Source: Ophioderma brevispina (lineage: Eukaryota > Echinodermata > Ophiuroidea > Amphilepidida > Ophiodermatidae). Taken from it: a stretch of DNA of 64,000 nt. Under the pieces are notes generated by a model. It did not search any database, was not told where the DNA came from, and saw nothing but the letters and a program-made list of their open reading frames with translations. Both the position numbers and the translations under genes were made by a program. The DNA lies in the NCBI GenBank assembly GCA_023653785.1, contig JAMKCH010014114.1:1-64000 (forward strand). Reading direction: 5' to 3'. Positions 46,093 through 59,127 of the stretch are shown here, one piece after another (within the stretch, counting starts at the first letter, position 1; each line of letters opens with the position of its first letter).

Positions 46093-47085
46093 ATGGCTGT
46101 CAGTATTAAACCGTTTTAAACGGTTAACCGTTCGGAAGGCCGTTTATACGTGTAGAAAGTCGCTAAACGTGTAAACGGGGACCCTTTTACCTCTCCCTCC
46201 CTGACCTGCCGAGCTGCGAGGGCCACGTCAGCCAATGTCCACCACACGCATTTTACTTTTGCATAACCTGACTAAAATTGTGGCATTTTAAACGAGCATT
46301 ATCGGACATTTAAACACATAGATCTGAAGGTTGATTCGCTTAGTGTAAAGAACATACCTGTTTATGTCACATGAATTTTTTATCTCAATCACTATTGACT
46401 CGGCAAATACAGCCGTCATACTGTAATTAGCCGATTCGGCTACTGCGCGAGCAGAAGTTGGGCCACGTGGGTCCTGACCTGGGCAAGATTACCGGAGAAA
46501 TGGTCACTAGCGAGGTGGTTTGTTTGCAATTTAATTTTCATGTACAAAATTAAATCAAGAATTATGACGCTTTTTTGGAAACTTTGTACAATCGTTATAA
46601 TGTTTACATTCTACTATCAATAACTTTCAAATGGCAAACAAGTATTAAATACTGGCCACGAAAGAAACAAAACAAATTAATTAGCAAATATATACATGTT
46701 CCAAAAATTTTGCGTGGTAACAGATGCAGCTGGTGCTCACTGGATGGGTCGATTTTTTTTTGTTTCTGTCGCCGCTGAGGTCCGACTGAAGTGAGATATC
46801 ATGATTTTGTTAGTTTCAGACAAGTAATTTATTTATATTATTAAAAGCTGATCAATAAAAGGTGAAGTTGTGAACCCTAATACATGTGCGTAAGTAACCA
46901 ATACACGCAAAATATTACTGTTCCTATGACTACGTACGGGCTGGATTTCCCCAGGGATTTTTCCATTTTATTGAGCTCATTTCGTCGCTGCGGGCGGTCC
47001 GTCGTTCCCGTTTAATAAAAACAGTTAAACCGGTTCCGTCAACTTTCGTTTAAACGGTTAGGCAATTAACCGGAAACTGACAGCC
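46093..47085. mobile_element. Nonautonomous hAT-like element, about 1 kb
   Basis: Ends are inverted: 'tatggctgtcagtattaaac' with 'cgttttaaacggttaaccg' on the left, and 'cgtttaaacggttag', 'caattaaccgg', 'aaactgacagccctaa' on the right. The terminal (A)GGGCTGTCAG resembles hAT-type ends, and subterminal AAACGGTTAA palindromes cluster at both ends. No transposase reading. A clean 8-bp target duplication was not seen. Confidence 0.55.
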
Positions 47086-47355
47086 CTAACTTGATGAGCG
47101 TATAAGCCAGTGCCAGGGTCACATCAAGTAGAAAAGAAGCCATAAATCGGAACAAGCTCCTTTAATACCTATAACTACAGAGAGTCTCAAATACATTTTT
47201 TTTGACGTTTTTTTTAAAATATTTGAATCCTGTACATGTTTTTGTCAAAAACAAAAGAATTCACAAAATGCAAAAGTTGACAACAGATTAGGTAAGTATA
47301 TAAAAAATTCACATGAAGTCCACTTTTTGGATAAAAGAAAATGCATTGTCCTTCA

Positions 47356-47725
47356 TTAAAGGTTCAACGAGAAATTAAAGGCATCCATATACTTCATCAA
47401 ATTTAGTGAAATTTCATAATTCATGTAGATTAGACACTCAATAAATTTCTTAACTTGTTTTTGTCTACCGAAATGCCTTAAAAGTGAAAACAAAAGGCGA
47501 TTTGGATTTGCTGAATATTTCTATATAAAATATAGGCTGAATTTCATATTTGCTCCAATTGGAAATTAGAAATTTCAATTGTTTTGCACCAAAAAAGTAA
47601 TTCTCGCCTTAATCCTTCCAGGTGGGGATATTTTTGACAGAAAGCTTTACATCAGTGTAAAAATCAGGGCTTTCATTTTTTTTAAGGGATACCTCATAAT
47701 GTGAAATCTCTTGTTGGACCTTTAA
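47356..47725 (-). mobile_element. TTAA-flanked MITE, copy 1 (inverted)
   Basis: 370 bp from TTAA to TTAA with ends 'ttaaaggttcaacgagaaat' and the complement of 'ttaaaggtccaacaagagat'. The interior, on the complement, contains 'ggagcaaatatgaaattcag' as in the copies at 52455 and 62885 ('ggagcaaatacaaattcag'). Confidence 0.8.
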
Positions 47726-48985
47726 GCTCATTCATGGATTTTAAGGAGAACACAAGAACAAAAACAAATTGGACATAACCCACACTCATGACTGATGTAA
47801 GACTGAGAGTCCATTGTCAATAGTCACTCTATGTGCTTTAGAATCAAAATGTAAAGCACAATTTGAAGTTTTGTAGTTATAAGTGTTATCTTTTGTAGTA
47901 TTTTTACAATTAAGCAAGGCAAGAAAATATAGATAAACATACATGCATTATTTTACACCCACTGTATATCTGTAATCAGTCATATCTCAAACAGGTACAT
48001 TCATTAAATAACACAAATGCAACATAACTTCTTTCTCTTATGGCTACACATACACTAACACATACAATACATAATTCACATCCCCTTGATTATTCCAGGC
48101 AAATATACAATATTAAATGAAATAATTGTTAATAGTCATTTTATTTGTTCCAAATCCAACCTGTAATTTCAATACAGGTAATTGATTGATGGTGATGTTT
48201 GCTATGGGCTCGTTTAGACAATGTTGTCCATAGGACTGTATGTCCAGATGTTATCAGATGAATTTGTTTCAGGTTCTTTGGCATTATTTTCTTCCGTGGA
48301 AAGTGTTTTCTCCTCTGAAGGATTTTGAAGTTAAACTGTAAAATCTCATAAAAATACTATAAAATTCTGAAGCCCTAGAAATCATCTTCACTCCTCAGTA
48401 GTAGTAATGTCCAAGTTAATTAGGTAAATGCAGATTAACTTGCAAAACATAGTCGTTGCGGTATCACACTCGCAGCATGCATAACGGCGTTTATTTGGGC
48501 GATAAATATCCGTAACCACTCGAGTAAAAGCCCACATTCGGGTAAACGTCCCACCCTATTTTCAAAGAAAATACTGTAAGTAGCATACACTTGGTTATAA
48601 GCCTAGGTGGCAATTTTGTTATTCAGTGCACATAACATAGCAAAGATTACACACTCAAAATCATATAAAAAACCTCTTGTTCCATCAAAGTAATGCATAT
48701 AGGAATGGCTGGCTTGCTTAGCTTTGAGGAACAATACTTTTGATAGGAAAGTGGATTTTTTTATTTTAATGTTTATTCACTAAAAATAAGGTGTAGTCTA
48801 CTCAGCTTATATTAAGAAAGCATTATCTGGGTGAAAAATACACTCTTGCTGATTTTTGATCTGATATTTGCTTACAAGTTCAGCCCTCCCTGGGTATAAT
48901 AAGCCCTCCTTTAATTCTTCCATTTTGGGGGGGGCTTATACCTGAGTGGTTACTTTTAAAATAATCAAAGTTATAAGTTCATGCA
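47726..48985. other. Unannotated stretch
   Basis: AT-rich, no coding exon recognised. It lies downstream (minus strand) of the lectin domain and could contain its 3' flank. Confidence 0.35.
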
Positions 48986-49470
48986 TCACACCTGCATCTT
49001 GCATATGTAAGGACGCTTAGAATGGCAAAGAACATCGTTCCAAGACATTGGGCTGTGTTGTCCGGTAGTCTGATGGAGCTCCCACATTTCTGCAACAATC
49101 TTCTCTTCCACCTAGGTATTGGGTCGTCCCAAATCCCCAGTTGGTTGTACTTTGGTTGGTCCATATCGTCCACCCACTTAAAGTCATCCTCGCTTGTTTC
49201 CTTGTGCAGACCGAGCCACAAGAACACGTCATCTTCACCATCAGTAACGAGCCGCATCCCAGATCTTGACACAAAATCGTTCTCATCCTTGTTGTTGAAG
49301 ACACCAGATGACACACGAGTGCTTAGTAGAGTGACTTCGATGGAACTGAATTATTCAGAAGGCGTCTGCCTCACGCCAAACACTTCTGGTCGGTGACCAA
49401 AGTAGCGATAGCAGTACTGGGTCGCAATCCGGTCCGAATGCTGGACCTTCCTCTACACTCGCACAACATA
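48986..49470 (-). pseudogene. C-type lectin domain broken by frameshifts
   Basis: Minus-strand pieces in three frames line up as one C-type lectin domain: 'CYRYFGHRP', 'VWREADAF', 'VFNNKDENDFV', 'FLWLGLHKETSEDDFKWVDD', 'TNWGFGTTQYLGGREDC', 'SWNDVLC' and 'HSKRPYICKMQV', then a stop at 48986-48988. One extra base at 49146 (before TNW) and one at 49043 (before SWND), plus at least one change near 49360-49380, break the frame. The WND calcium-site motif and the framework Trp, Gly and Cys residues are kept, but the sugar-specificity triplet (EPN or QPD in the family) reads G-T-T-Q. Such proteins are usually secreted and bind carbohydrate; in invertebrates many act in immunity. A hydrophobic 'STLCLNLGVIGSVCCAS' just upstream (about 49510-49460) could be a signal peptide without its Met. 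It may be a true pseudogene or a functional gene with consensus errors. Confidence 0.75.
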
Positions 49471-51117
49471 CGCTTCCAATAACACCAAGGTTAAGGCACA
49501 AAGTACTGTAATGTTTTAAAATGCACCAATCGTCGCTAGATTTCACAAATACAAGTTCCGCTTGAGTAAAAGAAGTGGCAGAGTGTAAAGCTGGCAAAAG
49601 TAGGTCTGAGTCAACCACACCTGGAATGTTAGTTTGGTATAACACCACAAGAAGCCAAAGACTGTAAGCGCATTGATTACATAAAAAAACACCGGTAGCT
49701 AATGCAGCGAGTATTGAATGGATGATAAAACCAACATACACACAGGCAGCATGTATTTCACTTAAGCTATGATGCTCGCGATATAAATCTATGAAATACA
49801 AGATAAGTCGTATTACCCAGACACTTAGGCATCTATACAGAAGCTCCCTGTCCACCACCTCACTTTTATTTCCAATCTACATTTACAAGGAGAGTACTCT
49901 TGACCAATGGCCTTCCAAGTTGTCCATACGTCTGTGATGTCTCCGTGCATATATCCAATCCAGTTAGCCCAGATCAATTACTTTTAAATTTATCATCTCC
50001 GATTTCCTCCAAACCACTTAAGCAAGATAACATTTTAAAGTAGCAGCACAGCTGCAACGTGTTGGTGCACAACAACTGCGCAGGTTATTTTCACAAGGTA
50101 ATAACTAAGTGCTGCTTGTAATTAATTTCTTGTTGGTTCTTTCTTGCCTGGGTTGGTTATTAACAGAAATTTGGATTTTTCTTCTGAAGGCAATTCTAAT
50201 AATTAGCAAGGCCTAAAATCTATTTTAATGGGTTGACCCAATGGAATCTACCTCACGCTCTTGTTGATTTTAAAGGAAATATGCAAATGATTCAGGTCAG
50301 AACATTGCCTGTTATCAGTTTTGCGATAGTTAAGGAATGATTATTTAATGTAGAAAGATCATCTCAGTCTCTTGAAAAACATTGCATTAATTTTTTAATC
50401 GTTTCAACAACAACACAACAAGCAACGAGTGACTTATCTTTTGATCCGATTCATGACTAACATTTAGCTAGAGTATTTTGATTCCAATAACAAGCCTTGA
50501 GTAAATGTAAATGTCCCTAAATGTTTTATGTTGCGGTTGAAGTCAGTGTTAATCCTTCATGCCATTTGTGGGATTTTTTTTTTTTTTGCTGTAATTTGAC
50601 TAAATGTTGCCCGCGAGCCAAGACATATGGTTAACATGGTTAAGACTTAATAAGTTCGCTTTGGGGACTGGATTTATTCAATCCGAGTTGGTTAATTATA
50701 CATTCTTGGTAAATTGTAAGGAGATAATAAATTCCAGAATGATGTGGTACTTTGATTTGTTGGCAGCCTACATCCCTATTTTGAAAAATTAAAATTTTCA
50801 ACCTTTGCATTCTCAAAATAGCTAAATTTTCAAAATGGCTAAACTTTTTTAAGAAGGCTTTAAAATTATGTTTTTGCGTTGTTTGAAGCAGTTGATTACA
50901 TCTGTAATACCCTGGCTTTGGTTGCCAAAACAATCTCACACCCCCCCAAAATAATGAACCCCGAAATAAGCATTGTTTCAGTCACAATCAAGAAGCCCAA
51001 TAAAAGGTTTAATTGGTTGAAATAGACCTTGGGTTCTTAAGTATTAAAGCCAAATTAAAGCCACAAAAGTGGATTTCGTCTAATAGTCTGTTGCCATCCT
51101 AAAGCACAAAGTTGTGC
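49471..51117. other. Unannotated stretch beside the lectin
   Basis: A 167-codon minus-strand frame (49355-49858) overlaps the lectin start and contains hydrophobic stretches. Only its last third relates to the lectin; the rest is not recognised. The remainder to 51117 is AT-rich noncoding sequence. Confidence 0.3.
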
Positions 51118-51240
51118 TGGCCATGTTAGGACGTCGTATCATGGATACACACGGCCCGTATCCGCTTAATCAGTTGAATAAATCCTAACACCACCACAAC
51201 CATTACCACTGACTTGTGGATATGCTAGAAGAGCAGCAAA
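51118..51240 (+). repeat. Dispersed repeat, second copy
   Basis: Matches 31765-31885 in the same orientation ('ggccatgttaggacg', 'atcatggatacacacgg', 'acttgtggatatgctagaa'). A poly-A run follows at 51294-51313. Confidence 0.7.
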
Positions 51241-51287
51241 GTAAAATCAAATGTTGTGCTTTTCTTGAGTTTTTTTTAAATTTTTCA

Positions 51288-51318
<31 letters not shown>

Positions 51319-51943
51319 ATTTCCTGTGACATCAATTCCTCTGGGAATGTATACCCTTTGGCAAGGTAGCTAGTGCCCCTCCCCCGGTTTGTAATTCTAC
51401 ATTTAATCATTTCTTTTATTTTTGGCCTTTTTGGTTCAGTGTTTAAGCCATAAATAAAAAAAAAAGAATGTTTCCCTGTAGAATTTTAGAAGAGGTACAT
51501 ATGGAACTCTTCCTACTTTTTTTTAGTACTTGAATCAGTATTACTTAGAGATGCAATGCAATAGCAACACATCTTAAGATACTGCCTCATAAAAGCAAAC
51601 ATACTGTAATCGGTTTGTTGCTTCTAACTGTGTCATTTTCTAGCTGCTTCCATCATAGTATACTTGTTTTTGGGTTCTTCTTTCACATAGGCTCTGTGCC
51701 CCTCTCAGCTATTTTAAATTGGGAATCCTTGGTTTCAATTACAAAAATTTTATGTTCAACATTCAAGGCTATAGACCATCTACAGGTCTACCACTTTAAG
51801 AAGGTATTTCTACAAATTAGAATTTATTTCATTTACTTGGCAGAATCACTGAAAGTGTCTGATGGCAAATCTGAAAATGACTCATTCAGAGTATTACACA
51901 CATATCCAAAACTACTTATTTTTGCAGTGATTGATTTTGCAAA
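51241..51943. other. Unannotated AT-rich stretch
   Basis: No gene recognised. Includes the 20-A run and a plus-strand frame (51615-51956) without a domain. Confidence 0.3.
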
Positions 51944-52457
51944 ATTAAAGGCATAATCAGTGATTCAATAAATTAGGAAATCTTTAAAAATCATTTCAAA
52001 ATATGATTTTTTGCCTATTTTATAGCATGTAGGCAGCCTAACATATTGTACAAGTGATTAAATCAAAAGTGCCTTAAGGGTAAATTTTACTATTTAGTTG
52101 AAATTGGCATACTTTTAATGAATTTCTACAGAATTGATTGTCATTTTTACAGAGTCACTGCATCATGCGTTCAATCATCCCTGTATGATTTTCGTTAAAA
52201 AAGTGATTTGTGGAAATTCATGAATTGAATCATCTTATAATTAGTAATTCGCAAAATAAACCGTACACAAAAATGAAGTTGTCCACTCATATTATACTCC
52301 CGATCTCTTTAACTGTCATCTTTAAAATAGGACATTCCAGATCATGTGCAATTTTCACACAAAAATATGGATTTGAAATTTCATATAAAATTAATGCCAT
52401 TAGGACCATGTCTGCCTTCAACTCTGGTGTGAGGTGAATGTCACAGTATATCCTTTA
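51944..52457. mobile_element. Possible MITE abutting the TTAA element
   Basis: The left end 'ttaaaggcataatcagtgat' and the complement of the right end 'ttaaaggatatactgtgaca' are imperfect inverted copies about 510 bp apart. The right TTAA is shared with the next element, as if one had inserted at the edge of the other. Weaker evidence than for its neighbour. Confidence 0.4.
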
Positions 52458-52824
52458 AAGGTGCAATTAAGATAGTTTCACATATCCCTTTAAAAAATCA
52501 AAAGTACTGATTTTTGCCCTAATGTAAGGCTTTCCATAAAAAAAAAATCCCTATCTGAAAAGAAAGGATTGAGCTAAGAAATGGTTCTTTGGTATAAAAA
52601 TTGTGATATTTCTAATTTCGTATAGGAGCAGATACAAAATTCAGCCCATGTTTTATATTGAAATATAAACAAATCAAAATCACATTTTTTTCTGTCTTTT
52701 AAGACATTTTGTAGCCAAATACAAGGTAAAAAATCTATTGGGTTGTATAATCTATATCTTTATAGTCTAATTACTATTATGACCATATTTCGGTTGGCCT
52801 CAAAATCTCTCGTTGCACCTTTAA
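52455..52824 (+). mobile_element. TTAA-flanked MITE, copy 2
   Basis: 370 bp bounded by TTAA with ends 'ttaaaggtgcaattaagata' and the complement of 'ttaaaggtgcaacgagagat'. Interior matches copies 1 and 3 ('ggagcagatacaaaattcag', 'ttttaagacatttt'). Confidence 0.85.
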
Positions 52825-53770
52825 TACAACTTTCTGCTATAGTTGATTCCACACAAAACAATTACAACTCAAAAGTGAGTGTTGACACGCTCCACTTCTT
52901 TACCATAAACAGTGTATGACACTGATCTGATCCTCAACAAGTACAAGTATATTGCACCTGTATTTGAAAAGTTACACCTGCTGTCAACAAATCACTTAGC
53001 AAATTCTTCTATTCCTATGATTTGAAGATTTGTTGCTTATAAATTGTCGTTTTAAAGTAAAATTTGTACTGTAATTGTGGGGAAATTTAGGCATGGTGAT
53101 CAAATTGCAGGAATATAATGCTGTACTTGCATTACCTGTGTGTACTAACAATTGTGCTGTATCGTGTACTTTAAAGTCATTGAAGGATGCATTACACATA
53201 TATCCAAGAAATTGTGATCAGTTGTCTATTGACTGTGGTTTTACGAGTTATCCTATTGTTAAGCCAAATAAAAGAAAAGGTTTTAATTTAAAATTCACTT
53301 AATTTGGCAACAAATATACTGTGCTTTTTTCCCTTTTTAGAAAATAGCAAAATGTTATGCAGAAATTCTGTTCTTATATCTGTGTTTTTGCCCCCCCCCC
53401 TTGTAGCCATTTCTTTTTCTGACAACAACCCCCAAACACAAAAATACCCATTTTGTCTCTAAATTGAAAAACAGACACTGAATCATTTTAAAGCGGATCT
53501 TGAAATGCATTTACAACTGTTTTATTAGATCCCGACTTTTATTAGTAAACAATGCACAAAATTGCCATTTCTTGACAAATACAGCATGTTTTGTTAAGCA
53601 GTTAGCCACTTACAGAAGTCTTTACTACAACAATTTCCAATACAACAGTGCAAAAAATGGACTTGTTTATATTTTGAAGAATTTGCTGATAGCAGCTTTA
53701 AACTAATAGTTCATAAAAGCCATAGACTTATTAGTATCACTTAGTTGTTTATATTTATTTCTCATTACAG
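52825..53770 (+). other. Intron upstream of the TECPR2-like exons
   Basis: Ends with the acceptor 'tttctcattacag' at 53758-53770. No earlier exon of the gene was recognised in the window. Includes a short C run at 53391-53400. Confidence 0.45.
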
Positions 53771-54064
53771 GTATGCGGAAAGTCGTTCACATCTGCTGTG
53801 GTTCCAATGTGGTATGGGCCTGTGATCATGAAGGAGGAATGCATTTCCGCATAGGCGTAAACATGCCCCAGTCAGAGTCCTTACCACCAGCCTGGGTCCC
53901 TGTAGAAGGCAAACCTGCAGGTTACAATACTGTCTTCACTCAAGTCGCTTGTGGGGGACCAGCCGATACCGGCGTGTGGGCAATAGATAATAGAAGAAAT
54001 GTGTATGTGAGGAGGGGAATATGTGAAACTATGCCCATTGGTGTTGATTGGGAGCCTGTTGAAG
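53771..54064 (+). CDS. TECPR2: TECPR2-like, exon with two tectonin repeats
   Basis: A 294-nt exon with acceptor 'cattacag' and donor 'gtaaga', in phase 1 at both ends. It encodes 97 full residues, starting 'MRKVVHICCGSNVVWACDHE'; this Met is internal, since the exon begins 2 nt earlier. Two tectonin beta-propeller repeats are visible: 'VWACDHEGGMHFRIGV' and 'VWAIDNRRNVYVRRGI' with 'MPIGVDWEPVEG'. In position and wording ('LPPAWVPVEG' between repeats) this matches the C-terminal propeller of TECPR2, a WD40 plus tectonin protein. TECPR2 acts in autophagy and at ER exit sites and binds LC3/GABARAP proteins. TECPR1 is the alternative, but the downstream tail (exon at 62574) favours TECPR2. The WD40 region and earlier tectonin repeats lie outside the window or were not found. 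Confidence 0.85.
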
Positions 54065-56336
54065 GTAAGAATTGTTTATTTCAAACATTCAAAGTTTTCA
54101 AGAAACCCTTATTTGAAGTTGAAGTCAAAAGCATTATCTGAGCACTAAAAATGCTCTGATGTATAAAGTAGTCATTTCCCATCAAGTAAAGCCAAAAACG
54201 TGTAAAAATCGGATATTCCTAACATTTTTGGTGAAAAAATTAATATTCCCCTATTCTACACTGTGTACTATGGCAATGGTCCTTTTGCTTACATGGGAAC
54301 TTTGACGCATTCTGCGTAATTCTAGGCCATGTTGTACTCATTTTCTGTATCAATGGAAAGAGGCGGATCATAGCTATCCATTGTACCCAAATCAAATGTC
54401 TGTGATATTCCTGTGTCGTACTAGGCATGTTGGTATTTCTCTCCCGAAGGATGGTGGTTGTAGAGGAGGAAGTATGATTCTATTTAAAATAGTGGAATTT
54501 GTCTAAAAATGAGCAATTAAGCATCAGTTTAAATGAAAATATAGAAATATTTGTAAAGTAGATGAAAACAATATGACCTTTGGCTTGATATGTCTCCTTC
54601 TACATGTTTAATTGTTACTGTATTTTAGATGGCCATCCCAAAAGAACAAACAAGCAGAGGTATTCTGTACTTGAAAGTATTGTGCAACCTATCTGGATTT
54701 AAAGTTTTGATGTAAACTTTAACAAGAAGTTGCTTATTATGAAAAGCGTCACAGAGACTCCCCCCTTTAAGAAGACAGGAAAATTTCCCACAGATATTGC
54801 ATATTTTGATGTGTATTGCGGTCATCAACCCTGTATTGGATTTCAAATCAACCTGCTCTCAATTCCATCCTTGTAGAAGCAGTGCAAAGTTCTGGATTTG
54901 TAACACCTTACAATTGTCTGGATAAACGCCAAATACTCTTCTTGGATGCATTAGTAACATCACCGTTACTTTGGGATTGCAGGATTCAAATCTGATGGTA
55001 ATGTAGCAACAGGTGCAGCATCACCTTGGCGATGGTGCATGCCACCTGTTGCGTTGGTGAGCAAATTGTAGTTCATATGTGGTGTGTGTAATCTAAGTAA
55101 ATCCTTAGCCCTGAAGAAGATGGAGAGTTGTGGGTGATGAAAGTGGAAATTTGCCCTACATCTTTTACCTGTGGTTGAGGGATAAACTTTTAGCCGATTA
55201 AGCACTATGAGCATATTTAGTTTTCATTACAATTACTGATCGTTTTTTAGGCTGGCCATGAAGAATTAACATGCCACAACAGCAGTAAATGGCGGTTACT
55301 ATTAGAATAAGATTCTTAAACAATTTAAGACAAAAATCTATTTATGATCACATGTGCAGTGGGTGTGGATACACAGTTGGGTGTATTCCAAAATGTAATC
55401 CAGTGAAGTTGAGATGAATTCCCAAGGCTTTGTGAAATTTTATTTGGAAATTGTTTTGCTACCAAATTTTGGGGGATATGCGCAAAGTGGAAAAAGGATG
55501 TCTGGAATATGAAAAGTCAGATCCTTGTCTAGAAAAGGTATCTTGAATTACCACAACCTCTGAAACTCTGCTTGGAATAATGGAAGTGTAAGGGGAATAA
55601 ATAGCCAAGTACAACAACAGAAAAAAAAAAAAATTGTTTTATCCAATTATAATATTTTATGAAAATAAACTTTAAAATGCCTTATCACCATCACAACTAT
55701 TAACCTTCTAGTCAAGTAATCATAGTTTGAAGGTATCGAAAGTACCTACAGAAACACAACTCCTACCTCATGTGGGTTTTTCAGAAAGTTCTCAGAAATG
55801 AGTGTGCAAATTTCCTTGCAACCAGTGGAACTAAAAATCTTAAAGCAATTAATTTAAATTACAATAATAGCACATTTTTGAAGGCGCACCCCCAATTTTC
55901 CAAAACAAAATGGGAGAGAGTTTCATGATTGTATTGGTAATGACTAGTAAGAAACTATACCGGGAATGGTGAAGCTCGTAATGTCTTATGTGTCGCAAAC
56001 GTAGAAATTTTGTAATTAGGCATAATTAATATCGGAGATCTCCAACATAATTCAACGGCTGCTGGACACACGGCCTTCAATATGAATAGCCGGGAAATAG
56101 CCGGGAAATAGCATGTCTACGCTCATCCATTAGTGTTTTATTGGTTCAAGCAAGTCAACTAGAGGTACATTTTATTGAAATTCCCCGGTAACATTATTTC
56201 ATCATGGACGGACATAAACTTAGCATTAAGCTCTGTCGGTAAGGGGGCACCAAAATCATCCACGTTTTATGTAATAACCGCAAGTCGGCTAAAAAAGTGC
56301 AAGGCTTCTTAGAAAGATTCTACTGGTCATTTTATC

Positions 56337-56728
56337 ATAAGGGAGCTACAAATCGCACCATGATATCCTCATGGACGATAGAAATTGATGTCAACATGCA
56401 TAAATGAGAAACAAAATCAGGTTTTTTTTATCGCAAACCCAAGATACGGCCGCGGAGTGGACGGGTGGGTCATTCCTAGGCTATGATGTGATGCGGGGAG
56501 ATGGTAAATTCAGCTATTGCGGTTTTTAATGTGCAAATAACGTGAAAATCGATGGTCAACACCATATTCACGCCAAAATTTCTAAAATCTTCAGAAAAAG
56601 CGCTTATTTTGATACCAACACGAGTTGTCTCAAGTATTGCAGGGAGTTGTGGAGTGTAACCGGAACCCCGTAACCACAAAAATGTGGTTTATTCCTATGG
56701 GAGAGTCATTAGTGGTGCGCTCCCTTAA
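56337..56728. mobile_element. Possible TIR element in TECPR2 intron
   Basis: 'ataagggagctacaaatcgc' at the left and the complement of the right end, 'ttaagggagcgcaccactaa', are imperfect inverted ends 392 bp apart. The TTAAGGGAGC end also occurs in the palindrome at 10.5 kb. No coding content. Confidence 0.45.
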
Positions 56729-59127
56729 GTACCATACCTGGTATCCCAATTCTAATTAACCAACTCGCTTTTTTTGAGCTTTCTCGTTTGCCAGTTATAG
56801 GGTTTCCTAAACAAGTACCGGACAAACCTGTGCAAAAGTATAAAATTTTGAAAATTGGGGGGCGCTCTTTCAAAAAATGTGCTGGGTTTTGCTTTAACAC
56901 CCTGGGCACTACCTGCCTTCTAATAGCATCTAGCACTAGTTGATTGGTCGCTTGGATTATCTGTATGAACAAATCAGAGATCACTGACTGTAAAATTGTA
57001 TATTGTTTACACAGAGCGTATAGAAGCACTATTTTGATTGGTTTACCCAGAGGACTATCTCATGCTGTGTCCTGTAATGAGACAATCAAAGAGTTGTATC
57101 ATAGTGCCGGTGCATGGTATGCCCAGGGTTAACTTAATTGTTAGGTTTTTAAAATGTGTTTTTAGTGCGCATTTGCAATCAAAATACCCCATTCTAGGGA
57201 AGAGCCACTTTCATGAAAAAAGTTAACTTATTCTGTAAGTGTCTCCAAAGTTTGACCAAGCGGTGCGGCCAAGCTCATTCATTAAGCAACTCACAAAAAA
57301 TGTCAAAAGAAATTACAGGCAATACGGAGTGCAAACCACAAACCAATTTGGGTGCTTGATGTTGGGCATTCCATGGGGGTGATCCTAAAAAAACCCATTA
57401 CACACATAAGACCTCGTCCTCAGTTCGTTATTCATACAAAAAAATCAGAAATACCCCTTCCAGTGGAGTTGTATTCCTCCACTCCAACGGTTTTTTTGGA
57501 AAATAAATATTCCTTGGTCCAACATATCAAAAGTCAGAATTTTTCGTCAGATTTCGCTTTTACTGTTAAAAACCAATGGCAATGGCTGAAATTGGAATTT
57601 CTTGGCCGCCCTCCCCTGAGTTTTGAGCACGTGGTCAGCATTTTGAAAAAATGCCCCCCCCCCACTTTTTTAAAAAAACCTAGTTATTGGCCTGGCTCTT
57701 CAATATGGGAAACCCAAAGAATTCTGCATCTTTTCAAGTGATCAAAGCATAACAAACAGATCAAACAATATAATTTCCCATAACAAAAAAATGTACATTA
57801 AAGACAAGACCTTACAGTGTCATAGACATTGGCTGTTACAAGAGCTGGGAATTAACAAAACAACCTGAGCTGTCTGTCTTCATTGTCTGGAAACTATATA
57901 CTGAAATGAAGGCTTAGGACAGTATTTCATCATGTAATCACAATAATTGTGGCCATACACATGGTGTATGGATTTGTAATGGTTGCATTGAGTGCACAAG
58001 TTTTGGAATCCTACCTGATGCAAATTTGATTTGATCCTAAACAAATGACCTTCGGACCAAAATATATGGGGTACAGGTCAATCTTGTGGGCGGCATGGTG
58101 CCATTGATGAGTGAGAGGGGCTTAGGATAGGCTGAAACAGTTTGGTTTTGTAACGTGTGTTATGGGCAAGTGGATGGGTTAAACATGCAGCGAGATTGTA
58201 CAGCCACTCCAACCTTCGCTTGGACAGTCATCCAGGCACATATTCTATAAAAAAAATTTATTACTTTTTCCCACACCCATTAGCTGGGATAGTAGGCCCT
58301 GGTTCTAAGTATTGCAGATTAGAAAAAAATTGGAACCGTAAAATGTGTTAGCCCCTCCACATCTAAGAGTAGTTAGCAATGGTCGGAAAGACCTGGGCTA
58401 TGGCCACCTTTCATACTATCCTATCATGACAGGCATCAAACCAGTGAGTATGTTGGTGAAGGACTGAAGGATTTAGTGGTATCTTGAGCAAGAAAATGCC
58501 AGTGGCAATCTAGCTTCCCCCCAGTGGATGCATCTTTTAAATAAAAATATACCTTTATAATCATCATGTTGGGTATGGTCCCATCCCACAATGTTTGTTC
58601 TTTATTTTTTATGTAGATTTGGGGGGCCTCTTTGTAAAATGGTACTATCTTAAATGTCAGACACTTTCCTGCCAGCAAATGAACCAAAAAAATCAATGTA
58701 ATCAACAATCATACCTTGGAGAGACTTTTGATACCTATTTGGGCCAACAAGTTAAAATCCCATCTATCGGGAATGATGTGATGGACAAGCAGGTGTTGAA
58801 AGTCCATTTATTATGAAAACCAAATAAAAGATATCACCAGCGCACCACAGCTACCTAGGTTAACATTGCTTTTGGATTATTTATTCCACTAACTACATCC
58901 CCCCTGTTTAATTTTCAAATTTCATTGTGGTCAAATATGATTTTTCTAAGAGCTAGTTCCACATCTTTCTATGGAGATTGGGCACATAGAGGGTGCTTTA
59001 ACATAAACAGAACCTTGTAGCCTATATAGCAAGATTCCTGCAATGAATTTGTCCTGCTTTTTTGCGAGATATAGCTCTTGCATGTTCCTATGTATATAAT
59101 CATTGTCAAAATTAGTGTCCCTACTGA

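Noticed and set aside
57352..57741. 129-codon plus-strand frame
   Set aside because: Lies in a large intron, no recognised domain, contains a C run and T runs; most likely chance or repeat.
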